Assembly (NCBI GenBank): GCA_026119935.1
Contig: JALRMH010000061.1
Location: forward strand, 1-64,000
Direction of reading: 5' to 3'
Length of the DNA: 64,000 nt
DNA from: Endothia cerciana
Lineage: Eukaryota > Ascomycota > Sordariomycetes > Diaporthales > Cryphonectriaceae
The notes under the pieces were generated by a model. It saw only the letters and a program-made list of their open reading frames with translations. It had not been told where the DNA came from and did no database searches. Shown one piece after another: positions 37,578 to 48,868 of this stretch. The stretch's first letter is position 1. Each line of letters starts with the position of its first letter. The translations under genes were made by a program, and so were the position numbers.

Positions 37578-38029
37578 GGGCTTAGTGCGTCTTGGCCGGT
37601 GGCTTGCAAGGCATGCGAGGGCAAGGACATGGCCCGCCCATTTCTTGGCCCGCACTCGAAGCCTTCCTCGGTAGGCTTAGCTCCTCCATCCTCGCCGTTT
37701 CATCATGGTCTGGGTTGCGTGCTCCAACCCACAGTTCGACCGTGCATACTACGTGGTACGGTACCGTCGCGGCCCGGTTCTCCCTTTGGGAGCGTCAATG
37801 CTTCAGGGTCGGAACCAAGGCCACCCTGGGCCAGTGCTGTCCTGCCGCTGCTGCCCTGCCGTGCTGTACCCCTGAGATCTCCCCTGACCACCGGGCCACG
37901 GATCTATGATCTGGGTTTGGGTCGAAGCTGTCAGCACGACACCTCGACCTGCTTGACGCGACGCCACCTCGGGACCGGTTACTAAGTATGTAGAAGATGG
38001 GACGAAACGTGGCTGGAAAGACTGCGCAC

Positions 38030-38030
<1 letters not shown>

Positions 38031-38066
<36 letters not shown>

Positions 38067-38073
38067 ATTGTTG
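38031..38073 (+). repeat. (TTG)n microsatellite
   Basis: About fourteen TTG units with one TTA interruption near the end. Confidence 0.9.
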
Positions 38074-41000
38074 TCGAGCCGGCATTGCCCACAGCGCCAC
38101 CGCCCTGGCCCCCCCCTCGCCACGGCTCGATCGAACATCTCAAAAGGAACCTTGACACCGTACGCCAGACAGTCCAGTCGCCTCCGCGTCCCGACAGGCA
38201 CTTGTTTTGAGATGACCCCATTCGCTGAGCGAGCATAGAGAAAACAAAAGGGAGCCCGGGGGGAGGGGCGCGCGCGGGGGGGCCCGCCAGTCTTACCATT
38301 AGCACTTTTCTTCCTATACCGCGCTTGCCGTGTTGACGGCGAGCGTACAGAAGTACCCAAGGTACACTCCTGGGGTCATCATGACTGGCCAACATGCTTT
38401 ATTTCAGGAGCGCGCCGCGCCCCATCCCTTCTCCCCTGCTGCCGGGCCCCACGGCTGGATCGTCCTCGGGCTCACTGCCCATCCGCACGATCTTGTTGAT
38501 CCTTCCCCCCCCCCCCCACACACCTGGACGCCCCAGAGCCTCGTCATTGGCCGGGCAGCATCTCACCGAATGCCACTGCCGAACGCTACGCTACGGTATT
38601 TGGTTGAAATGGATTCATTTCAGCCTTATGCCGACACACACACACACTGAAACATGACAACCCCTCGCCTCACGGCCCTCGGAGATCGCAGGTGGCTGGC
38701 GGTGCTGGAGCAGCAGCAGGTTCACCCTTAGCGCCAGGTCCTGCCGCTTTCCTTGCTTTTGGGGTCCGTCGGCTGCGCTGCTAACAAGATTGAAGGCTCG
38801 CCCCGTTAGCCTGCCATAGCATCACAAATTTCCGTGACGCAGAGATTACCCCGAGATTTGACCTCGAGGGATGTATGTAGCCCGTGACGGGATCTCCGCG
38901 GTGCTGCTCAGCTGCCGTTGTACGGCTCAGCTGCCGCCGCATCACGAGCCCTTAATCTTGCGCGTCAGTGCCCGCCCCCCCCCCCCTCTCTCTTCCCCCC
39001 CGGTGAAGGTTGGCGCACATATCTACGAGGGCTCCTCTCAGATGCGATTGATGCGTTCAGATGTCTTGACTCGCTAGCCTTAGCTCGGCCCACGAGCCCG
39101 TGCGTGCCGAGGCGAGGCCGCATGGTTGTACTTGGATATACCTCCCCATACACGGCGCTTGGGACGAACGGGAGCTATCGACACTCTGGGCCAGCGAGGT
39201 ACCCCAGGGAGGCCAACTCACACGGCAGTTTCACGTCATGCTGCCGTCCCGTCAGAGCTTCCAAGGCACGCAGGTCCGAGATATATGCACGACCAGGCTG
39301 CTGAGTTGGCGCGGCTGCGCACGCACCTGTACTTAACTGACGGCCCTGCTGTCGTAGCATCACGAGTATCGGGGCTACCTCGGGTGCCAAAGGGCCAGGC
39401 GCCATCCATGCAATGACCTTGCGCTGTAATCTCTGGGCAGGAATCTTATTAGAACGAGTGACACACAAAGATCTGACGGGCCAGATGATGGGGGAGGGGG
39501 TTTCCCCGTATACGGTCTCGACAGTGCCCAAGGCGAGCCTTCCGGACCCTGGATAATCTTAATTTTTGTTTTCATCAGATGATCATGAACCCGTCAAGTC
39601 GGAGACTCTGTGTAGCCGACACCCCGCCCCATGAGATGACACTGGCTTCATCACTCTGTAGATTATCTCGCCCCGTGGTCGGGGCCAGAACCCCCCGGGG
39701 GGGGGGGTCCAGTGTCTCTTCCAGGCCCATCTGGACCATCCGGCGGAACTACGTCACGTCACGTCAAGTTCGATGCCGAGTATTGACCTCTTAAACCGCG
39801 CAGGATGTCTGCACGGATGACATGGAGTTCAATTTGAGTCCGTCTCTGAGGCACCTCCCACAAGACGTCACATATCCGGCCCGCGCTCTCGTGGCTCGGG
39901 TTCGGGTCCGAGGCGACGCCTTGTCCGACCAGCCACCGCTCCACAGCAAAGGCGATTCGCGACTGGCAGAAAGCCTGTGGCCACCGGCGGGGGGACCACC
40001 CAAGGCAGCAAGACAAGGCGCGTTTCTGAGTGCGACGCGGCCTAAAGAACGACCACCTGCGAGGGCGGGGGGGGGGGGCTGCTCTTTGACCTCTCTCGCC
40101 GGTAGCACGAAAAGCAAAGTTCCCGCCTTGTGTCCCAGGTTCAGTTCAGGCTCCCGGGGGGGGGGGGGGGAGCGCACATACTGGCAAGAGCACGCACGGG
40201 CGGGCATCTGGAGGCTAGAACGAATATGCGGCCCGCCCGGTCGGAGGTGCTTCTGGTCACATACATCCCGGCCCCTCCGCCCGCCGTGGCTGGGCGGATC
40301 TGACAATATACACTATGCTCGCGACTGTGGCTTGAGACGGCGTGGTCCTGCCGCCGCTACACCTAGCTTGCTTTTCCCCCCTAACGCACCAGGAGATCCA
40401 GGCCGCTCCGGGAGGCCGCCATGGTATATTGAGGTTCCCATGTCTGCTGATTGACGCATGTTTCTTGATTTTGGCCCCGTCATACAGCCAATGTCCTGGA
40501 GGGAGCCCCCCATCAAAGTCTAGACCTCGGCTGCAGGACCCGCCCCGATGTCTTTCTCCACCAGCCCTGCCGCAAGGTAGTTCCACCCCCGGGCGTTTGG
40601 GCCGACCAGATTAAAGGGATTCGCGACGTGTCTGAGGTTGCCTTTCCCCGGCGATCCTCACGCCAGTAATCACGGATCCCACCGACCCCCCACATCTTGT
40701 CTTCGTGCCTACGATCCTCCGAAAAGGCGGGATCGCGACCATCGGCATGCATGACATCGCCAGCTGGCTGGCAGGCAGGCAGGCATATACTGTTTGACCG
40801 TGCATCCCCGAAGGATCTCCCCCTGCAACGAATCCCTCGGAGGCGGCCGTGGGCGTCCTTTGATAAGCCCCACCAACAGCACACCCATTTGGGATCAACA
40901 CATCACGCGGGATTCATGTACGGAGTGGCAACAATCCTGACGGCCGTGGTCACCACGTCGTCCCTAAGCCACCTAGCTCCCAGCTACGGCAAGCTAATCA

Positions 41001-42962
41001 ACAATAAGCTACTATGGTATGTCCCCTCTGCGGCCCCACAACCCCTCTTCAAGTCAAGGCATCACCTATGTACATAGTGGCATTGTCAAAATCCAGCAGG
41101 ATGGGTCCCGAAGGGCGCGTCGACAATGTTGGGTCCGCCGTCGAGGCCGCAGAGAATAAATCCGGCCTCTGGACGACAGGTGTGGCCGGCGGAGGGTGGA
41201 TCTTGTTTCCTCCTTTCAGGCTCCCACGTTACCGGCGCGGGTCTATACCGCACGAAAGTTTTAGACGGCAGGACCGCGCGCCTGCTAAAAATTGGTTCGG
41301 TTCCCACTGCCGTGGGCGAGGCGGAGCAGGAGAGGGAAAAGGTGGAAGCGCCATTGTCCGCTGGGGATCTGGTGATCTGAGTTCACAGAAGGGGGGGGGG
41401 GGGGCGACACCCACGCACGGCTTACCCGAGACATTGGGACACCCGACTCGTACGATGAGGCAAGAGGAGAGGCTGAAATAGTTCTAGACATAGTATGACA
41501 GAGGGTGCCACATAATGTCCACGCGGCTCGGCTACACCTGCGTCCTGAGGCCCTGTACCTCCCACCCTGCTGTGGCCCCCATCGCGTGTGGGAGAAGAGC
41601 CGGCAGCCGATAGCCGGCCAGCTGGTCTGTCCAGAGTTCCACGAGGCAGACATCTGCGGACGCCTCGCGAGATGGGTCTCTCGTCACGATGAGATCGCCT
41701 TCTCCTTTTTTTGCCGGCACCGCACGGGCGAGGAAAAGGGGAAAGGGGGGTGTTCGAGTCCCAGTATGTATTTTAAAGATCGAAGTCGACCTCCCGAAAC
41801 AGGCTTAGTGCGGCTCAGGAAGGGAGGTCCGTTTCACTAGCCAGAAGAGTGTATTAATGCATCGCGTGCATTGCCCCCACATCTGTATTGCCCCATCTTC
41901 ATGCATTTTCGATGGCAGATGGCCCACTGAGCCTCATCTCAGCACAGACGTGATCACCCGTGCCGAAGGAGGATCGACTGCCAGTGACGGCCGCGACCAT
42001 CTGAAACCAAACAACCGCAGCAAGCAGGCTGTCCTCCTCCTCCTCCTGCTGCCGTCGACCGCTCACCCATATGAAGGGCACCGTCTCCGAGGAGCTACTC
42101 GGCCCAACTGTCCCCGTCCCACCAGCCCCCCAGCCGAGGGACGGCCGACTGGTGGACTCTGAGGGGAGGGGAAAGAGACGTAGGTCATCGGGGCGTAGGT
42201 CATCGGGGCCTCAGCCTCATCGAATCTCCCCCAGAAACAACAGGCGTCGAGGGGCTACGGTGAAGCCGCAGTCTCATTCGTGCGATTTGTCGTCGCCGGC
42301 GTGGAATCCCCCGGGGCTGGCGGCATTGACTCGCTCTTGTTTCGAACATCAGTCGGCCACACCAATAGGATATCAGCCTGGCGGGTGACAATGGCGTTCC
42401 GGCGGATGGCCCTGTGGCCCCTGGGGGCCACGGCATCTCAAACGCGATGCTATCTTTGGAGAGGGCTTTTTTATCTTTTGGTGTGTTTTGATGGAAGCAG
42501 GCCCAACTGCGGCTACCAGTGCGGCCGCGCCGCTGTCACCGCACCAACGTGCCCCGCTTCCGTCCGATGTTGAAACGCCGGGGACCGCACCTCGATCATG
42601 ACACCGGTTCTTGGGAGATGAGTTGGCAGTCGGACGCGGCCGATCATTTCATGGATCTCTCGTCCGCGGGGCCGGAATAAGCACGTGGACCACCACACTT
42701 CATCCCACAGCGACCGATGGAGGCGCGCGCTGGCTTAGAATGGGAGTTGTCCTCTTGTTGGCCTCTCTTTTTTTTTCTCGGTGCCTCACGGCGATCAAAC
42801 GAGAAGGAACCTGCGCAGCGGTCCTGACGACCCTATAGCCGGGCTATGATTTTTTGAACTGCGCCACATCGATCACGGACCCGAAGAGGTGGATAAAGGC
42901 TCATGCGGCTATTAGCGATAAAGTCTAAATCCTGCAGCCCAGCGATCACGCCGGCCTTTTTA

Positions 42963-43000
42963 TGTTATTTTATTTTATTTTATTTTATTTTATTTTATTA
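42963..43000 (+). repeat. (TTTTA)n microsatellite
   Basis: About seven TTTTA units, a locally AT-rich island in GC-rich sequence. Confidence 0.9.
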
Positions 43001-46000
43001 CTTTTGTAGGCCTTATTTTCAGCCTGGTTAACTTTGTCGGTGCATTAGCGTTTGAAGTGATATGGCTGTCGATCAGGCGCGCATACAATGGGTAGGCCTT
43101 ACAAAGTACCCATCCCCATCCGGCTCTCGGGCTCGACGCGGAAGAAACATGAGACGCGTGAGGTCTGAACGGGCGGGGCAGTGACAAAAAGGAGGCCGGG
43201 CAGAAGAAGCTTCCAGCTCCGTACGCCGGCTTCGACTAATTGGCAACTAGCCTTGCTGCGTATCCCGATGTTGGGATTCTACCGAGGGACTTTGGGAGAT
43301 ACTTCTGACGATCCTCGTCATGTCGCCGCGAAGATCTACATACCGTCCTCCCGGCGCCGCCTCGAAAGCAAGGGCACCCTTGCCCTTCAGGCGCGGCTCA
43401 TCTTTCATGCGTATCTATCTTTACTACTTACTACGTACCATCTCGGAAACCTGTTGCAAATTCTTCTATTTCCAAAGGCTCGTCTCCTCTAGGACTTGCC
43501 TTATGGGACAGCCGCGCTCGCTTGGCCGCCTTGGCTCCCTTCGAACAAGCGAGACTAGGCGCCCACCGCCGCTCCTGAGCACGATCTCGCGCGCGCTGCC
43601 CGCACCTGCTCAGGCTCACTGCCGATGCAAGGACTCGGTGACTTCGACCTGGTGATATTGGACCCGACACGAGGTCTCTCCCTAGGATCCCTGCCCCAGC
43701 TCCACGACCCAAAACGAGCTTATTCCCAAGCTGACGCCATCTGTAGAGATCTCTAGACCAAGAATAACGGGGCCCCCTCGGCCTGCCGGCCTGGCATGTG
43801 CAGATGCATCCGTAGTGGGCGGGAACGCGCAGATCGGCATGGGGGCCGGCGGGGGGGGGGTGAGCAACGGCATGCTGCAGGCTGTGCCGTCTGGGCGATG
43901 TCTGCCTGGAGATCATCCACCGCTGATATCTGAGCGAAGCTCGTACGAGTTTGATGGTGTGGCTTGCTCGCACGAGAACGCATTGTCTAGGGCCGACGAC
44001 TGCAGCAGTCCGCGGCCGTCCGTCCAATGGCATGGGCTCGCGACCGGCACAGGCCTCCCACCATTCCCGAGGGCGGCTCTTGAGCAAGCTGCCGTTGTGC
44101 TCCGGAGCAGTTCTTCCTCGTCCTGCACAGGATCATGACCCTCCCTTCTGGAGCACCCGATATGAGGCGCACGGCCTGGCCTGAGACCACCCCAGTGCTG
44201 AAGAAGAAGTTCAACGGTCGGTCGCGGGACCGAGCTACGAAGATATCCCTGGGACCTTGCTGCACTGGCGAGGGGCTCGCATGTAGACCTTCGCCGGGGC
44301 ATCGCTCTTCAGCATCAGCTTCACAGCATCTATCACCACCCGGGCTTCAGCATGCCTTTGGTCCTGTGGGCGTGACGTGTAGTCGTCTGAAGCTTCCACG
44401 TCAAGCTGACATGTATCAAATCGGACGAAGCCTAAGCCCTTTTGGATACACGCGTCGCCGTGTGTCCGTCTGGTTTGATCTCGCCCGATCTCTACGTCGC
44501 AGTTGTGAAAGGCGCATTTCATGTCAACGTGGTGGCTGGTGACGGGTCCCCCCTCCTTCCCGAGAAGATTCGATCTGATTTCAGTCAGCTGGCAGCTTGT
44601 AGACAGATCCTCCTCCTCAAGTCATGTCTACAAGTATATTTGCACTCGCTTCAGTGCACACCCCGACAACTAAGACTGTAGCAGGCCGCACTCTGTGCAC
44701 TTCATCACACAGGCTAGAAGAGACCCAACGTCAGAAGCAGGCCCATGTAGCAGGGCAGCATTGGGAATCCTGTTTTCTCTATAGGACCATGCCACCATGT
44801 TCCCGTCCGTCACATGTACTTCACATGGGGGGAGGTAGATGCTGGGGAAGACCAGCCAACGATTTTATGTGGCCTCCTAGTCTCTTCTACACCTGCAGGA
44901 GTGTTGGGTCTCAGACCCGCCTCAGGCTCCGGGTCTGCAGGACGTGATGTGCACAGCTGCCATCTGCTGACTGAGAATCGATCCACGCGGCCTTGCTTCA
45001 GCCGTCTCGGTGAACGCTGTTCGCAGTGAGTATCGGGAGGAGACTCTCTCAACCTGAATCGTCCTGATCCAGCTCTAGGTTCTTCTTCGACCGTCTGTCA
45101 CGACGTGGCTGACCAGTCTTTCCTGCCCAGTCGCGCCACGACCGATCAAGGCGGGACTGTGAGTATCATGAACTCTCCGGGAATACTGACGGCTCCTCGT
45201 GGTCATGCCGCAGGTGTGACTGGGCGGTCTCGATATCCTGTTCCGTGAAACTTCTGCCCCGCAACCGTTTTGGAGCGGCATGAGATCGATGAGATCTCAA
45301 GTATAGTGGGCCTGCCTCCACGGGTAACTGTTTCTGATTCTTCAGCTGTTCTACATATATTAATGCGCTAAACAGCTATTTTGGAGTAGCGATCCGCGAT
45401 AGTCCCGTTTCTACGTTTCTTTGTGATGTTCACTCTCGTTTCATCTGAGGCGTGAGGCTGACGTTGCAACATTCATGGGGGCTCGCGAGATCGCAACACG
45501 TAACATCTGAGGGACCGCGGCCCATCTCTTCCTGGACAGCGAAGCCGTCCTATGTGTGCTCTAGAGGCCAGGAAGGAAATGGGATGAGCGCCTTCGGTGC
45601 AAGAACAGACAGCAGTATACGCTCACCTCACATTCTCTCTAGGTTTTACCTAACGCCGCCGTAAGGTTAGCACGTGGCGTCGAAGAGGTCGACGAGGCAT
45701 ATGCTGGTCGTGAAGAGCGGCAAATCCTCGAGTTGCGATTGGCGTCTGGGTTCCTCGCCTGCTGATGAACTACTCCATATGGCCGGTGTGAGGACTCATG
45801 GTGCCCAATGGCTTGATGGGCTCAGGTACACCGCTAACCGAGAATTCACATGCTTTTCCAACGCCGTCAGTCCTCTACTATGGGTGCTGATCATCTTGGG
45901 CAGAACATCAAATCATTCTCAACCCCCCCACCCCCCTGTGAGGCTTCCCTACAAAGTAGGCCGAAAGCATGGACCTTTTCCTATACGTCTCACATTCCTG

Positions 46001-47437
46001 TCCTACATCGCTCGATTCTGCGGTAGCACTGCGAGACGAGAGGAATGAACCCCTGGAGCCGGACGAGAAGATCGCACACCGCTCGGAAGGACTGCGGAAT
46101 CTTGTGAAGCTGTCTCGGCACAGCCCATGGGATCTCGCAGCTCGGTTTATCGTGAACCCCCGTGCCTCAGCGCGGCCGGTCTCGTTCGCCAGCCCCGTGG
46201 GGGGCAAGGCCGATCACCAGCGGATGGAAGCAGTCCGGGCTGGGGGAGCTCGAGGGGCGCTGTCAGGTCGAGGTTCATTGTACTCTAGCGTGTCGAACGG
46301 CCGAAGTCGACAGTGCGAGGATGTAGATGGAGGATCTTTTCATAGTAGGAGGTACCTATGGCGTGAGACACATCGGACGATGTTCTTTGATAGCTGCGAA
46401 GGCACGGCCGCCAGGAAATGAATACGAAATTTTGATAGAATCCTCTTTGAATCAGGTGCGCCACGAAAATCGCAAGTCATTCCCTGATCGTCTTAGTTTC
46501 TCAGCTGCTGGGACACGGCAGGTGGCATCGCACACTGGCAGAGTCGCAGGGGCAAGGCATCTATGCAAATCCGCCATGCAGAAAACTCATTGTCAGTCCA
46601 TACCATGGACCTCCACGACTCAAGCGAGTGGCTTCAATGTCGCAGAATACGCGCTGTGGGCCAGTTCCCTGCCCTGGGAACCGGTGCGCACTAGGGGCTC
46701 ACATTTTTGAACAGCATGATTGGCTAACAGAAAGAAAGGAATTCCCGGAAACCATCCGTGGAAAAAGAAGACAGGAAGAGCATGCTTATGTGTGGCGCAA
46801 GTCCCTCTGAACAAGTCCCAGGTCATGGGGTACACCAGCACCAGATAAATTGACAAAACGCAGGGCCGGATGGTTTTCCGGCCCCCCAAGAACACCTTCT
46901 GTCTTGGTTAAGGAGGTTGTTGCTTCTTTGGCCCCTAGCACCATATTTCAAACAGGAGACAGCAAGCTCTACCCCTCGCCATATGCAGAAGCACGGTGAA
47001 AAGTAAGCAGTGTCATTACCATTGCACCTTTGCGATTGGGTAGAGTGGCTGCTGCTACCCTGAAGACACGGAATCGCGAGGGTCTGATGTTCTCTTGGAG
47101 ATTATCATACTATAGTCGTCATTTAAACCGGCGGCAGCATGGTCGATATGGTAGGTGGATGTTGAGACTCTTGAGGTAGTTCTCGTGCGGTTGTAACGTG
47201 GGTGCAGATTAACGGATCTTGGGACAAGAGATCGGCCTGATGTATGTCGAGGGTAACGATTCTCCCTTCCTACTCTACGAGTATCACAGTTCGGTGGCTG
47301 ACGCCGGCACGTCTGCATAAGCATGTTTAGATTAGCAAACGGTTGCCACCGCGTCCCCGTTGACTCTAATAATTCGATTCCCAAAAAAATGACACCATGC
47401 CTCCTAGCTGACGTGTGCATAGTTCAGTGACGACCAT

Positions 47438-48495
47438 CTAATAGTCGTAGAAGCCCTTGCCGCTCTTCTTCCCTAACCATCCTGCATCGACCATTTTGGT
47501 CAAGAGCACGCTCGGCCGGTATTTGCTATCACCTGTCTCCGTATGCAGGACCTTCATGATGGCCAGACATGTGTCCAAGCCAATGAAGTCTGCAAGCTGC
47601 AGCGGGCCCATGGGCACATTGGTACCGTTCTTCATGATCGCATCGATCGAGTCCCTGTCACCCACGCCCGTCTCGAGGCAGATGACAGCCTCATTGATAT
47701 ACGGCATCAATATACGATTAGCCAGAAAACCGGGAGAGTCCGCAGAAACGGAGGGGATCTTTCCCATCGCTCTGCAGAATGCAATGGCCTTGTCCAGGGT
47801 ATCCTGGCTAGTCTGCAGGCCGCTGATGATTTCCACACCCTTTTGTACCGGCACGGGGTTCATGAAGTGCGTTGACACCACACGAGAGCTGGCCGAGAGG
47901 TCCTTGGGATCCCTCGTCGTTGATGCGGCTATCTTGGTGATAGAGATTGAAGAAGTGTTGGTGGCCAGGATGGCGTGTGGTGGGCAGATCTGGGCCAGCC
48001 TGGAGAAGATATCGAACTTGAGGCTCGGGATCTCGGGCACGGCTTCAATCACAAAGTCAACCTCGGCCAGACCGTCCAAGGATGTGGTCGGGCTCAGATT
48101 CGAGCGTGCCTTGTCTGCCTGCTCTTGGGTGATGCGCTCCTTCGATACATCCTTGGCGAGCAATTTCTCTGTGGGATGTTGTCAGCACGACAGCCTATAC
48201 CGTGAGAAGGACGTGGCGCACCTGCAAAGGACAACCCTCTATCCAAAGAGGCTTGAGAGTTGTCAACGACCGTAACATGAACCTGGGATTTTTGCGCGGC
48301 CACCAATGCTATGCCCAGCCCCTATCAGAACAGGTCAGCTCCGGAGCGCGGTGAGGCTATCACATGCTTGGAACCCACCATCTGCCCGGCGCCGATGACG
48401 CCCAGTCGCTTCACCGGTGTTGAAGCAGAGCTATAGCATCGTAATCGAGGAGCGAGCCTCTGCACATGGCGTACCCTTGCCAAAGAAGACGCCAT
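47438..48495 (-). CDS. Mitochondrial 3-hydroxyacyl-CoA dehydrogenase
   Basis: Three exons (48495-48379, 48321-48222, 48168-47438) give 315 aa. Introns are 57 and 53 nt. The enzyme oxidises L-3-hydroxyacyl-CoA (probably short-chain, 3-hydroxybutyryl-CoA) to 3-ketoacyl-CoA with NAD+ in fatty-acid or amino-acid catabolism. Residues 1-22 (MASSLARVRHVQRLAPRLR) are a mitochondrial presequence. The NAD-binding GAGQMG motif is at 35-40 and is completed only by the first splice (GQM joined to GLGIAL). The catalytic dyad is His173 in HFMNP and Glu185 in GVEII, 12 apart as in the family. Asn223 in LANRIL is also conserved, 50 residues after the His. The C-terminal dimerisation domain has NVPMGPLQLADFIGLD and GKKSGKGFYDY. 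Length is normal. It is divergently paired with the Tof1 gene across 373 bp. Confidence 0.95.
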
Positions 48496-48868
48496 TGTTT
48501 CCTGGACTGAGGGGAGAGATATATAGAACGAGGGATGACAGTCCCAGTCTCATCAATCTCGAGGTTTTGGCATGCAGTCACTCCGGGCATATCGACACCC
48601 GAGGTCCCGCTTAGCCTCGGGAAGCCCTGGGTTAACACATTACTAAACCCTAACCCTCCAAACCTCGCCAGTGCCGATCCCAGCTCAATTTATTTCCATC
48701 GGCTCAACGCGTGTCTTTGGGTCGCGACGCGTCTCCCCGGATTGCGATTTACACGCTGCGACCAAGACCAGCAACTCCACAGCCACCACTAAGCCCACAA
48801 CTCGCCTTCGCGCCTCGGATTTTTGGTGTTTCCTGTCACTTGGGGCAATTATTGCCTCAGAATTGATC
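48496..48868. promoter_or_regulatory. Divergent promoter, dehydrogenase / Tof1
   Basis: The 373 bp between two start codons must hold both promoters and leaders. A telobox-like AAACCCTAACCCT sits near its middle. No typical CCAAT box was seen. Confidence 0.6.
48645..48657. promoter_or_regulatory. Telobox-like element
   Basis: AAACCCTAACCCT holds two CCCTAA-type units, about 150 bp from the dehydrogenase ATG and 210 bp from the Tof1 ATG. Similar boxes bind Myb-like telobox proteins in promoters of fungi and plants; the role here is inferred. Confidence 0.45.

Larger units (their letters stand above)
33981..47437. other. 13.5-kb gene-poor region
   Basis: Upstream of the homeobox gene and downstream of the hydroxyacyl-CoA dehydrogenase gene. 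I find no conserved gene. Short ATG-initiated frames of protein-like composition occur at 44235-44522 (minus, 95 codons) and 45969-46421 (plus, 150 codons), and a CxxC-containing frame at about 35730 (minus). None is called. The region carries several microsatellites and long G/C runs (36686, 38509, 38977, 39700, 40072, 40156-40170, 41391-41404, 43851). The first 1-2 kb probably holds the homeobox gene promoter and leader. Confidence 0.5.

Noticed and set aside
41745..41765. tRNA-like GTTCGAGTCCC
   Set aside because: Flanking bases do not form a 5-bp T-stem and no A box precedes at the right distance.
23666..47437. Transposable elements filling the gene deserts
   Set aside because: No transposase, integrase or reverse-transcriptase motifs, long terminal repeats or strong AT-rich RIP-like blocks could be seen by eye; a dedicated repeat search is needed to be sure.
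48645..48657. Chromosome end or internal telomere
   Set aside because: Only two telomere-type units, inside a promoter between two housekeeping genes.
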